Program-made: the position numbers and the translations under genes | The notes under the pieces: generated by a model | The model's database searches: none | What the model was told of the DNA's origin: nothing | The model's input: the letters and a program-made list of their open reading frames with translations, nothing else | Shown here: positions 9,807 to 18,836 of the stretch, piece by piece | How the letters are laid out: the number at the start of each line of letters is the position of its first letter | How positions within the stretch are numbered: the first letter of the stretch is position 1 | NCBI RefSeq assembly: GCF_028867935.1 | Contig: NZ_JAPQNS010000002.1 | Coordinates: 62,001-126,000 of the forward strand | Origin: Flavobacterium sp. SUN052 | GTDB lineage: Bacteria; Bacteroidota; Bacteroidia; Flavobacteriales; Flavobacteriaceae | Length of the DNA: 64,000 nt | Direction of reading: 5' to 3'

Positions 9807-11183
9807 TTATAGCTCCCGAATTTTTATGCTCCGAAAATGTACTTCGTCACCATGATCCTGGAAAAGAATATGGCCCGATGCTGCCTGAGCAAAGTTGGGG
9901 TAGGTGTTATATTTACTCTCGGCAACTAGGTTACGAAAGATCTGTGAATACCGGTCGTACTCCACCATTTTAAGGTTATTGAGCCAGTGTTCAACGTGGC
10001 CATCTTTTGATACAATTCGCATCTTGTTCCACTTTCCGGGCGGATTCATGCGCTTTTCGGTACTGCCCTCCGAAAGATTTTCCGACGTTATCAGATCGTA
10101 CAATGAAGCCGTAGTGCGGTTGCCGTTGACGCCCTCCTTGGCATCGGGGTGTACTTTATCGTCGAGAATCTGAAACTCGGGTCCGGCCCCTGTCCCCGGC
10201 CGTTTTTTTGGGTCGTCGACCACAAAATATTTGACCCCACTATTGCCCCCTGTAGTCAGTTGGAAGTCCAGTTCTAACTCAAAATTGCCAAATTCCTCCA
10301 CCGTCTCAATATCCCCTCCTTTGCGCAGGCTGTCTTTTTTCGACCCGAGCACTTTCAGCACACCGTCCTGAATTGCCCAACCATCTTTGGGAAAATTAGC
10401 CGCGTTGGCCAGTTTCCAGCCTGCCGTTGTTTTACCATCCCAGAGCAGTTTCCAGCCAAGCTTTTTTTCGCGTTCCGTCAATTGGTTTTGCAAATAACTG
10501 ACCTCCTGAATAGTGTCGCCTTCCTTCCAAACGGCATCCTTTAGATTCTCGGTAGCGATTCGGATGTTGCGCCATTGAACGGTCAGGCCATTTTGTTCCT
10601 TTTGTTTGACCTGATGGACCTGCAAAGCAATGAATCCTCGAGCGGTTTGATTATCCCAGACATCGGCGCAGGGAATGCCATTGATCCATGTTTTCAGGTG
10701 GGGGCCAATCGCTTCGATATGATACTTGTTCCACTGCCCCGTTTTGAATGCTTTCTGGCCTTTTGGGTTGATCGACAGCGGATAAAGCCAGCCGGTACGG
10801 GCTTCATCATAAATGCCACCACTCCAAGCCCGGTTGCCGGGGTCGATCTCTATCTGGTAGCCCCGTACACGCCCATTATTATCGTTGGGGTCGCTAAGGC
10901 TTCGGATCTGAATACCCGAGTTGAGCCGTGGCTCTACTTTTACTTCTAGTTCCAGCACAAAGTCGCCGTAGGTTTCTTCGGTACACAGAAATGTATTGGG
11001 AGTGTTGAGTTGGGAGACCCCGATGATGGCATCGTTGGTTAGTTTGTATTCGGCATTTCCATTTCGTTTTACCCAGCCTGCCAGGTTTTTTCCATTATAA
11101 AGACTCTTCCAGGGCACCTGGGCCTGGCTGTTTGATGAAAAAAGAACAATGAGGAAAATAGAAACTAAATTTTTAATCATCAT
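9807..11183 (-). CDS. Exported protein with two DUF1080 (3-keto-disaccharide hydrolase) domains
   Basis: 458 residues with a signal peptide (cleavage near NSQAQ). Two copies of the DUF1080 concanavalin-like domain are visible: the first begins WKSLYNGKNLAGW (about 25-215), the second WKLLWDGKTTAGW (about 245-455). Some DUF1080 proteins have been shown to hydrolyse 3-keto-glycosides, and many are simply secreted glycan-binding or glycan-cleaving proteins. It follows the SusD gene after a hairpin (11226-11259) and precedes an unrecognised secreted protein by 3 bases. A role in the same glycan locus is inferred from position; substrate is unknown. Confidence 0.85.
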   Translation of the reverse strand: MMIKNLVSIFLIVLFSSNSQAQVPWKSLYNGKNLAGWVKRNGNAEYKLTNDAIIGVSQLNTPNTFLCTEETYGDFVLELEVKVEPRLNSGIQIRSLSDPNDNNGRVRGYQIEIDPGNRAWSGGIYDEARTGWLYPLSINPKGQKAFKTGQWNKYHIEAIGPHLKTWINGIPCADVWDNQTARGFIALQVHQVKQKEQNGLTVQWRNIRIATENLKDAVWKEGDTIQEVSYLQNQLTEREKKLGWKLLWDGKTTAGWKLANAANFPKDGWAIQDGVLKVLGSKKDSLRKGGDIETVEEFGNFELELDFQLTTGGNSGVKYFVVDDPKKRPGTGAGPEFQILDDKVHPDAKEGVNGNRTTASLYDLITSENLSEGSTEKRMNPPGKWNKMRIVSKDGHVEHWLNNLKMVEYDRYSQIFRNLVAESKYNTYPNFAQAASGHILFQDHGDEVHFRSIKIREL

Positions 11184-11225
11184 CTTTTTAGCAAAGTGTT
11201 AAAAACTTTATTGGAGAAAGTAAAA

Positions 11226-11259
11226 AAAGGAGAAGGAAACAAAATTCTCCCTCTCCTTT
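11226..11259 (-). terminator. Hairpin with T-run after susD, probable attenuator
   Basis: On the minus strand an imperfect stem (AAAGGAGAGGG pairing with CCTTCTCCTTT) is followed at once by a run of Ts at 11222-11228. It lies between the SusD gene and the downstream enzyme genes. A partial terminator here would make SusC/SusD more abundant than the enzymes, which is usual in such loci; the effect is inferred. Confidence 0.6.
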
Positions 11260-11279
11260 CACTTGTAAAAAATTGACTG

Positions 11280-13142
11280 TTAATAACCAGGATTTTGGGT
11301 CATTTTGGGGAATGACAAGTCTATTTCGCCCTGTGGAATAGGCCGCAGGTTATGAATATCTGAAATGGATTGTCCTTTTACCCAAGGGTTATATTTTTTA
11401 ACCCGTTCAACCAGTTTCCCCGTCCGTTTCAAATCAAACCAGCGGTTGTACTCACCCATAAGCTCTCTGGCTCTTTCATCCAAAATCAAATCAATTGAAA
11501 TGTTAGACTGCGTAGCTCTGTACGAAACGGCCGCCAATGATTTTTGATCTTCCGGCGCAGCCGCACATTTGGGGTCAATCCCTTTTTTAGCACCCAGGGC
11601 GCGGTCCAGAACCTTGTTATAATACACATCAGCCGTTCCCAGTTTGCCACCCTTTGCACCTTTTACAATGGCTTCGGCAGCAATTAAATACGCTTCGGCA
11701 GCCCGGAAAATGCACTCGTTAAAAGTGCCATAAGCATCGCCATATGGAATACCCGGTTGCCAGAATTTCCACATCAACGGCATGGTCACTGCAAGGCCCG
11801 AGTTATCGATTGGATAGCCTCCGCCGAATTCGTATGTATTAGTTACGGCGTAGCTCCTCTTTCCGCCCAAATCTACTCCCCTATCGGCCACATTGACGGC
11901 GGGGTTGTTCCAGGGCCGACAAATCATAACGGTGTCGCCAGCATTATAATTGACCAGTAGGCTCGGATTACTAATCGGCAAGGCTTTGAAACTTTTCACG
12001 GCCTGAAGCGCGTAGCCAACGCTTACAAAATTATGGGCATAGCGCGTGTCATTATCGGGGTCGAAAAAGCGGTAGAGGGCCGTTGTGGGGCAATGAACGT
12101 TCAAACAGCGGTTATAGTCTGTCGTTCTGCCTTTGGTGCCAGGGAAGCCTTCTCCGCTTCCACCAAATTTTGAGTGTAAATCATTACCACCTGCGGCATC
12201 CTGCGAAAAAGCTGCGTCGGTTTTGTTAGTCAGTACATCCGAATTGTACTGAACCGCAAAGATGATTTCGGCATTCTTGTCATTTTGCGCTCCTGTGTAT
12301 TGGGTCAACGGATTGTTGGAGCGGGTCGGGAACAGGTCTTTATAGTTGGTCGCCAGCGGATACGCATCAATAACCTTGTCGGCATATTGTAGGGCCAAAT
12401 CAAAATCAGCAGCCGTACCGCCCAGGGCGTTACTGAAATTCCAGCCTCTTGTCAAATAAACTCTCGACAGAAGAAACTGAGCTGCCCCTTTGGTTATACG
12501 TCCGTAGTTGGATGCTGTTACCGGTAACTTTGCCTCGCAATCAAGCAAATCAGCAATAATTTGTTTGTATACGTCAGCGGATGGGATTCGTGGAAAATCT
12601 TTAGATGGCGTAGTAACTTCCGACAGTGGCATCGGTATATCACCCCATTGCTGTACGGCATAAAAAAAACATAGAGCCCGCAAAAACTTTGCTTCCGATA
12701 CCCGGGCATCTTTCAGCGCAGCAGCCATTGTCGTAATTTCATCTGCCCGCGAAAGTACCGTATTGGTTCGGGCGATTTCGGCATACAACAATGTCCAGAG
12801 ACTCTGGGCTTCAGGAAGGGTTGCATTGAAGCGTGAATCATAGACATCATACTGACTGGGCTGATTTTCTTTTCCAGTAACCGCCGACGGGTTCCAGCCG
12901 CTGTTATTGGCAAAGATGTCGGTGCCATTCAACACCAAAACTCTGTTTTGATGAATGTTTCTCAAAAGCGGATAGCATGATCGGACTAAATCTTCAAATC
13001 CAGCTTCAGTTTTGTAGTAAACATCCGTGGTTAGGGTGCTAATAGGATTTTCGTCCAGAAACTGATCTTTGCAACTTGTTGATGTTAACAGCAAGATGCA
13101 CGCAAGCCAAAGGCTATATTGTTTATGAAATAAAGTTTTCAT
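11280..13142 (-). CDS. SusD/RagB-type nutrient-binding outer-membrane lipoprotein
   Basis: 620 residues. A lipoprotein signal ends in LTSTSC (Cys24), so the mature protein is anchored to the outer membrane. The SusD hallmarks are present: N-terminal FLDENPISTLTTDVYYKT, helical TPR-like segments such as AKFLRALCFFYAVQQWGD, and the C-terminal LDERARELMGEYNRWFDLKRTG and PQGEIDLSFPKMTQNPGY. SusD proteins act as lids over the SusC barrel and bind oligosaccharides before import. It follows the SusC gene by 19 bases and is its cognate partner. The ligand is probably the fucose/mannose-containing glycan processed by the downstream enzymes (inference). Confidence 0.95.
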   Translation of the reverse strand: MKTLFHKQYSLWLACILLLTSTSCKDQFLDENPISTLTTDVYYKTEAGFEDLVRSCYPLLRNIHQNRVLVLNGTDIFANNSGWNPSAVTGKENQPSQYDVYDSRFNATLPEAQSLWTLLYAEIARTNTVLSRADEITTMAAALKDARVSEAKFLRALCFFYAVQQWGDIPMPLSEVTTPSKDFPRIPSADVYKQIIADLLDCEAKLPVTASNYGRITKGAAQFLLSRVYLTRGWNFSNALGGTAADFDLALQYADKVIDAYPLATNYKDLFPTRSNNPLTQYTGAQNDKNAEIIFAVQYNSDVLTNKTDAAFSQDAAGGNDLHSKFGGSGEGFPGTKGRTTDYNRCLNVHCPTTALYRFFDPDNDTRYAHNFVSVGYALQAVKSFKALPISNPSLLVNYNAGDTVMICRPWNNPAVNVADRGVDLGGKRSYAVTNTYEFGGGYPIDNSGLAVTMPLMWKFWQPGIPYGDAYGTFNECIFRAAEAYLIAAEAIVKGAKGGKLGTADVYYNKVLDRALGAKKGIDPKCAAAPEDQKSLAAVSYRATQSNISIDLILDERARELMGEYNRWFDLKRTGKLVERVKKYNPWVKGQSISDIHNLRPIPQGEIDLSFPKMTQNPGY

Positions 13143-13161
13143 GTTGTTTCAGACAAAGGAT

Positions 13162-16100
13162 TTAAAAACTGAGGTTTACGCCCAAACTCATGGTCATGGA
13201 TGGAAGGTCATCCTGATAAATTTGTGAGTTAAATTCGGGATCAAATCCAGTGTATTTTGTTTTTATGATCGGGTTAATAACCTGAGCGTACACGCGGGCT
13301 GTATTCAATTTCCATTTGCCCATTAAGTCTTTGGGTACGGTATATCCCAGCGTTATGTCTGAAATCCGTAAGAAACTAGCATCCTGATACAGAATAGCAT
13401 TACGGTATGGATTTGCTGCCACAGCGCCGAAATATGTATTCGATGGATTGTCGCTTCTCCAGTAGTTCAGAGATGCCAGGCTATTGTAACGCGTTCCTAT
13501 ATCACCAAATGTACCGGCTAACGTATTGTTACGATACTGGGTCCCATTTCGGTAATAGGTGAAAAACGAGAAATCTACATTTTTGTATTTAAATCGGTTA
13601 GTGATGCCCACCAGATAGTTAGGCAGCTGGGTTCCTAAATAGGCCCGATCATCAATGCCTTCTGTTGATGAAATTTGCCCATCGTTATTCACATCAACTA
13701 CTTTTACCGATCCCGGAACCTGCTTGTATTTTGTCGCTAAATCTTTGTCGGCTGTTTGCCAGATCCCGTCAAATATGTAATCGAAATTAGCTTTGATCGG
13801 TAGGCCTACAAATAGCTTGTTGCCCTTATCAACCGTTTGGCCATTACCATACAGTTCAAGCAATTTATTCCTGTTTTTTGTGAAGGTGAAGGTGCTGTTC
13901 CAGCTAAAATTACGGGTGGCAATGTTGACTGTATTCAGTAAAATTTCGATTCCTTTATTCTGGATTTTGCCAATGTTTGACGTCACTTGTGAGAACCCTG
14001 ATGCAGTTGGTATTTTCTGGTTTAGGATTAAATCTTCCGTTTTCCGGTTATACCATTCAACCGTTCCTGCAATTCGGTTGCTGAAGAAACCAAAATCCAC
14101 CCCAACGTTCAGCTCTTTACTACGCTCCCACCGCAGATCTTTATTACCTAAGTTAGCCGGGGCAAAACCCAAAGCGGCTACGCCATCGAAGTCGTAACCC
14201 GTATTCAATAACCCAGCCTGCGTGCTATATGGGTTAACGGTCGAGTTCCCCACTTGCCCATAACTTAACCGTAGTTTTAAATTAGAAACCGTGTTAAGGT
14301 TTTGGATAAAGGGCTCGTCAGACAATTTCCAGGCTACCGCCATTGATGGGAAAAAGGCCCATTTGTTACCAGGTGCCAATTGAGATGCACCATCTGAACG
14401 TCCGGTAAGCGTTAATAGGTATCTGTCTTTAAACGCATAGTTTACTCGCCCCATAAACGACGACAACGACCGTTCAGTCAGCGAACTGGCATAGGTGGTA
14501 ATCGTACCCGTGTTGAGTGCATACCAGTCGGAATTGTAAGGCAAATCTTTGGCCGCAATAGTATAGGTTTCGTTGCGTTGGTAAAAAGCACTCTGAAGGC
14601 CAGTGAAATTCAATTTATGCCTGCCAAACTCCTTACTATAAGTAATGATATTATCGAGGGTGTAGCTACCGATTAGCCGGTTGTCGTACTGCGCTCTCGG
14701 CTTAGCACCAATCTGCGATTTTGACCAGGTTCCCCGAAAATCTCCTGCTCTGGTTGTGCCATATGTTGCCGACAGGCCGGAGCGAATACTTAGTCCTTTT
14801 ATGGGCGAATATTCAACATAGGCATTGCCCATAATGTTGGCTACTGTCGTTTGGAGTTTAGAGTTTACAGGATCGGTATCTAATAGCGGATTGGGTACCT
14901 GTTTGTCGTTAATGCCCATCCAGACAGCAACTCCATTCACGTTAATATCCTGGTTTTCGGTGGGGTTGGCGATATCTGAATAATAAGGAACCCCGGTTGG
15001 GCGGGCTCGAAAAGCTCCCCGCAACGATTCCTGAGAACCCAAGTTCTGATCTGAATAGGTTACGTACGAAGTAAACCCTGCCTTGAAGTGATCGCCTAAT
15101 TTACTATCCAGCCCGGCATTCAGGTTGTAGCGTTTATAATTGGTACTGATGACGTTGCCGTCCTCGTTCAGAAAACCACCTGAAAACCTATACGTGGTTT
15201 TTTCGTTTCCGCCCGATACACTGACATTCTGACTCGTTTGAATACCCGGTTTTGTGACTAAATCGACCCAATCTGTTGTGCGGTTGTTTTTGATATTATC
15301 AAGCTCAGCGGCCGTGAACGTATTACCCGTTACACCCTCTAAAATCCGGTCGGTATAGGTAAGCTTATAAAACTCTTCAGTGTTCCGTAGGCGAGGAACG
15401 TGAGCCGGATTTTTTACACCAACGTAGGCATCGTAGCTTATGCGCGGCTTACCCGAAACGCCTTTTTTGGTGGTGATGATAATCACGCCATTGGCGCCCC
15501 TGGCTCCATATATAGCGGTCGATGAGGCATCTTTCAGCACGTCCATAGCCTGAATGTCGTTTGGATTCAGGTTATTAATGTCGCCCCCAATCAACCCGTC
15601 GATCACGACTAGCGGAGCCGTTGAGTTGTTGATGGTATTTTCGCCCCTGATGGTAATGTTATATGTACTCCCTGGCCGGTTATCCGACTTGGTAACGGTT
15701 GCTCCTGCTACCTGGCCCTGAAGAGCTTTTGAGGCCAATACAGGGTTGGCCCTGACAATGTCTTTTGGTTGTATAGAAGAAACAGCACCTGTGAGGTCAC
15801 TCTTTTTTTGCTCACCGTAACCAACTACAACTACTTCTTCCAATGTTTTCAAATCGACCTTTAAGGCAATATCAAAAAGTGTGCGATTACCCACCGGAAC
15901 CTCCTGAGTTTCATAACCGATATAGCTGATAATGATAGACGATTGCTCCGATGGTACCGAGAATGAAAATCGTCCCTGTGCATCCGTAGTAGTACCCTTG
16001 GTTGATCCTTTTATAATGATGCTTGCTCCAACGATCGCTTCTCCTTTTTCATCCTTAATGCTACCTTTCACCGGCACTTCCAATGAATTGACAACACTCT

Positions 16101-16500
16101 CAACAATTTTCTCTGGTTCTATGCTAGTCACCTTAACTTCTGACCGTTTCAGCACAATCTGCTTTCCGATCACTTTATAGTCCAACTGAAGTGGGCTTAA
16201 TACATTTTTCAACACCTCACCCAGCGGAGAGTTTTCAGCATTAAGGTTTATTTTCTTGTCGGTACGAATCACATTCGAATTGTAGATAAAGCGTATTTGA
16301 GCCGATTTTTCAATCTCGTTCAATACACTTTTGACGGGCTGGTTGTCCGCTTTCAAGTTTATCCGTTTATTTAATACTTCCTGTGAGTACCCATCGAAAG
16401 CGAAGGTCACAGTAGCAAAAAATAAGGAAAGGATTAACTGTGAGAAAGATATTCGTAAAGCGCTTTTGGTTAGCCTACGGACAGGTAGATTTTTTTTCAT
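13162..16500 (-). CDS. SusC/RagA TonB-dependent transporter with STN signalling domain
   Basis: About 1112 residues from the ATG at 16500, chosen because it opens directly into MKKNLPVRR and a signal peptide; the in-frame ATG at 16542 overlaps the FecR gene. Domain order: signal peptide, STN domain (about 55-115 from that start), carboxypeptidase-regulatory-like beta domain with KGTIKD-like SIKDEKGEAIVGAS, plug domain with VVVGYGEQKKSDLTGAVSS and the TAIYGARGANGVIIITTKKG motif, then the beta-barrel. It imports oligosaccharides across the outer membrane. The STN domain is the part that touches FecR, so this transporter can signal ligand binding to the sigma factor encoded upstream. Confidence 0.95.
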   Translation of the reverse strand: MKKNLPVRRLTKSALRISFSQLILSLFFATVTFAFDGYSQEVLNKRINLKADNQPVKSVLNEIEKSAQIRFIYNSNVIRTDKKINLNAENSPLGEVLKNVLSPLQLDYKVIGKQIVLKRSEVKVTSIEPEKIVESVVNSLEVPVKGSIKDEKGEAIVGASIIIKGSTKGTTTDAQGRFSFSVPSEQSSIIISYIGYETQEVPVGNRTLFDIALKVDLKTLEEVVVVGYGEQKKSDLTGAVSSIQPKDIVRANPVLASKALQGQVAGATVTKSDNRPGSTYNITIRGENTINNSTAPLVVIDGLIGGDINNLNPNDIQAMDVLKDASSTAIYGARGANGVIIITTKKGVSGKPRISYDAYVGVKNPAHVPRLRNTEEFYKLTYTDRILEGVTGNTFTAAELDNIKNNRTTDWVDLVTKPGIQTSQNVSVSGGNEKTTYRFSGGFLNEDGNVISTNYKRYNLNAGLDSKLGDHFKAGFTSYVTYSDQNLGSQESLRGAFRARPTGVPYYSDIANPTENQDINVNGVAVWMGINDKQVPNPLLDTDPVNSKLQTTVANIMGNAYVEYSPIKGLSIRSGLSATYGTTRAGDFRGTWSKSQIGAKPRAQYDNRLIGSYTLDNIITYSKEFGRHKLNFTGLQSAFYQRNETYTIAAKDLPYNSDWYALNTGTITTYASSLTERSLSSFMGRVNYAFKDRYLLTLTGRSDGASQLAPGNKWAFFPSMAVAWKLSDEPFIQNLNTVSNLKLRLSYGQVGNSTVNPYSTQAGLLNTGYDFDGVAALGFAPANLGNKDLRWERSKELNVGVDFGFFSNRIAGTVEWYNRKTEDLILNQKIPTASGFSQVTSNIGKIQNKGIEILLNTVNIATRNFSWNSTFTFTKNRNKLLELYGNGQTVDKGNKLFVGLPIKANFDYIFDGIWQTADKDLATKYKQVPGSVKVVDVNNDGQISSTEGIDDRAYLGTQLPNYLVGITNRFKYKNVDFSFFTYYRNGTQYRNNTLAGTFGDIGTRYNSLASLNYWRSDNPSNTYFGAVAANPYRNAILYQDASFLRISDITLGYTVPKDLMGKWKLNTARVYAQVINPIIKTKYTGFDPEFNSQIYQDDLPSMTMSLGVNLSF

Positions 16501-16538
16501 CTTCAATTGAAATTTTAAGTAAACACAAGTAACATTAT

Positions 16539-17627
16539 TCACTTACATCCATTCGATTTAATCAGTATTCCAGAATCATCTTCTTCATAATCCGCATCCA
16601 AAGCAATACAAATAAGTTTCACCTTCTCAAGCAGTGGTTCGTCGGATAAGTGCGCCGTTAATTTGCAACCAGACAGTTTATGAGCATCATAAACAATTGG
16701 AATTCCATAGGTTTTTTTTAAAAGATCGAGAACTTCCGTAGCAGGAGTTTCATCGAAATAAAAGCTGAGCTTTTGAATGGGTAGCAGTAATTTTTCTGGA
16801 TTAATAGCGACGGGTTTCGTTAGGCTTTGTCCATTCTGACCAATTCGTATCTTTTCATTGGCCGTCAGCACGATCCCATTCAGCTGATTACCGTTTATTT
16901 TCTCTTCTTTGTTCTTATCTGATTGCATAAAAACAGCCACTCGTCCTGTTTTAACAATCACTTCTGTTCCGGTTAACGCCGGATTGGCATTAACCGAAAA
17001 ACTAGTACCCAAAACCTTTGTAATCAGATTATTAGCATACACATAGAAAGGAATATTTGAGTCTTTTTGAACTTCAAAGAAAGCCTCCCCAGACATGATT
17101 ACTTCTCGCCTTGTCTTGTTATATTGTTTAGGCGAATAACTTATTTTACTATTTGGCTGTAGAATAACCGAACTATTATCAGGCAGATTAATAACTATCT
17201 GATGCGTCGTTAAATTATTCTTTTCATATACTTCACCCGTTGATGTTCTTGATTTATCAACTAATCCTTCGTAAGAAACTACAGGTGGTTTTGACAAATA
17301 CAATCTTCCCACTGCCATAAAAACCAGAGCCACTGTGGCGGCTATCATCCATTTCACAAAGGCTGATGTATAAAATCGCTTAACTTCAAAAACAGAATGA
17401 GTTTCAGGTTGAGTCGGATTATCAATTTGAAGATTAATTTTTTCAAGCCCGCGTTCAGTATCAATTCTGTATTGTGGATGTTGTGCTTCCCATTCGTCTA
17501 AAAATTTATAATATGCTTCATGATTCTCACTGTCCATTAGCCACTCTTCAATCATTTTACGTTGAAGTGAGGTTGTTTTTCCGTCGAAAAAATCAATTAG
17601 TATCTTTTTTGTTATCATTGATTTCAT
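16539..17627 (-). CDS. FecR-family anti-sigma factor
   Basis: 362 residues with one membrane segment (about 90-110, AFVKWMIAATVALVFMAVG). The N-terminal cytoplasmic part carries the helical FecR_N-like region (WLMDSENHEAYYKFLDEWE). The periplasmic part contains the FecR beta domain (LPDNSSVILQPNSKISY, GEAFFEVQKDSNIPFYVYA) and a DUF4974-like C-terminus (FYFDETPATEVLDLLKKTYG). Proteins of this family hold an ECF sigma factor inactive until a TonB-dependent transporter signals through its STN domain. It lies between the sigma gene (31 bases upstream) and the STN-bearing SusC, the standard arrangement. It should regulate the whole minus-strand locus. Confidence 0.93.
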   Translation of the reverse strand: MKSMITKKILIDFFDGKTTSLQRKMIEEWLMDSENHEAYYKFLDEWEAQHPQYRIDTERGLEKINLQIDNPTQPETHSVFEVKRFYTSAFVKWMIAATVALVFMAVGRLYLSKPPVVSYEGLVDKSRTSTGEVYEKNNLTTHQIVINLPDNSSVILQPNSKISYSPKQYNKTRREVIMSGEAFFEVQKDSNIPFYVYANNLITKVLGTSFSVNANPALTGTEVIVKTGRVAVFMQSDKNKEEKINGNQLNGIVLTANEKIRIGQNGQSLTKPVAINPEKLLLPIQKLSFYFDETPATEVLDLLKKTYGIPIVYDAHKLSGCKLTAHLSDEPLLEKVKLICIALDADYEEDDSGILIKSNGCK

Positions 17628-17658
17628 AGTATCACAAATGCTAAATATGGAACGGCTA

Positions 17659-18333
17659 CTAAATTGCTGATAATAATGAAAATAAGATTGGGACTATAAA
17701 TATCCACTCTGATTTTAGATCGGCTTTCAATTTTATCAGCGCTCTACTGAGCAGTCGTTCAACCGCGCTAACTGTGATCTGCATTTCAATAGCTACTTCT
17801 GCATATTTTTTCCCTTCGAGTCGATTTAGTTGAAATGCTTTTCGAGACTGGTTTGGTAACCGTTGTATCGACGCTTCCAGCTTTTGGCTAAGCTCGTGGT
17901 AGTGCAAAATTTCGTCTGGTTGCAAAACAGGAAGCGTTTCGTAATTCTGAAACTCTTTGGTAGAACTATCCAGGGTTGTGTTTCTAAACAGCTCAACCTT
18001 TATGCAGGTATAGGCTCTGTTTCGAACGGCGGTGTACAGATAGGCCCGGTAAGATGAAGAGATTGTTTCGTAGACTTTATTCTTCCAGAAATTAGTAAAT
18101 ACTTCAGCTACAAGGTCTTCGGCCATTTCTTTTGAGTATACATATCGAATTGCATGATTACACAAGTTTGTATAGTACCTCTTAAATAATAGATCAAATC
18201 CTTTTTTTGGAGACTTATCAAACCAGCTTTTTATAAAGAATTCATCGGAAACAAGTAGTGTATCTTCTGAATCGTGTGACTTAGCTACTCTTCCTATAAA
18301 ATACTCTTCACTTTGCCGGTCTTCTGAAAGCAT
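17659..18333 (-). CDS. ECF RNA polymerase sigma factor of a glycan-utilisation locus
   Basis: 224 residues. Region 2 is visible as FDLLFKRYYTNLCNHAIRYV with MAEDLVAEVFTNFWKN, and region 4 as LPNQSRKAFQLNRLEGKKYA followed by the helix-turn-helix EIAxxMQITVSAVERLLSRA. The pattern is that of the Bacteroidota sigma-70 family linked to FecR. The protein has about 45 extra N-terminal residues before region 2. It is the first gene of the minus-strand locus, and its product is expected to drive the SusC/SusD operon when the FecR protein releases it. An upstream region of 503 bases separates it from the divergent SusC at 18837. Confidence 0.93.
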   Translation of the reverse strand: MLSEDRQSEEYFIGRVAKSHDSEDTLLVSDEFFIKSWFDKSPKKGFDLLFKRYYTNLCNHAIRYVYSKEMAEDLVAEVFTNFWKNKVYETISSSYRAYLYTAVRNRAYTCIKVELFRNTTLDSSTKEFQNYETLPVLQPDEILHYHELSQKLEASIQRLPNQSRKAFQLNRLEGKKYAEVAIEMQITVSAVERLLSRALIKLKADLKSEWIFIVPILFSLLSAI

Positions 18334-18836
18334 TTTCTTCGCTATAAAAACGTACCACGCAGATCACCGAAGCCACAAATCACCTGAATAGCCCCACTCT
18401 ATAATAGTCTAATTCTAAGACAAAGTTTTACTATTTTACCCCACCCTGCCTTACATATTTTTTAATTTATTTTTAGTATACAGTTTATATATTTTATAGA
18501 CTTGAGAGATTCCTTTTACATACAGCAGCCCTCTTTTGGACTAATGGTCCCAAATCTCCAATTTTGACTACTAAAAATCTGTCTAGGTATACAGCGAATA
18601 CTTATCATAAATACTTATTTCGTATCCTATATAGTCTATCACACCAATTAACTAATTGCGAAATTCTTAGCAAAAGAGTATTATAGTCAATCTTTTTATA
18701 AGCCAAATATAATTTTGTTTGAAATATGATAAACAGATAAAATATTTCAAAACAATCAGCCCATATCCATTGTACTTACATGTAATTTGCGGCTTATTTG
18801 TTTAAGTATTTTAACTAATTCATTCATCAAACATCA
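18334..18836. promoter_or_regulatory. AT-rich divergent intergenic region between two glycan loci
   Basis: No coding potential is seen in these 503 bases, which are strongly AT-rich. The region separates the leftward sigma-factor gene from the rightward SusC gene and must hold both promoters. A plus-strand match to the Bacteroidota -7 consensus TAnnTTTG (TAATTTTG) lies at 18710-18717, about 120 bases before the SusC start, but I see no convincing -33 element at the right distance. No stable hairpin or repeated motif stands out. Confidence 0.45.
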
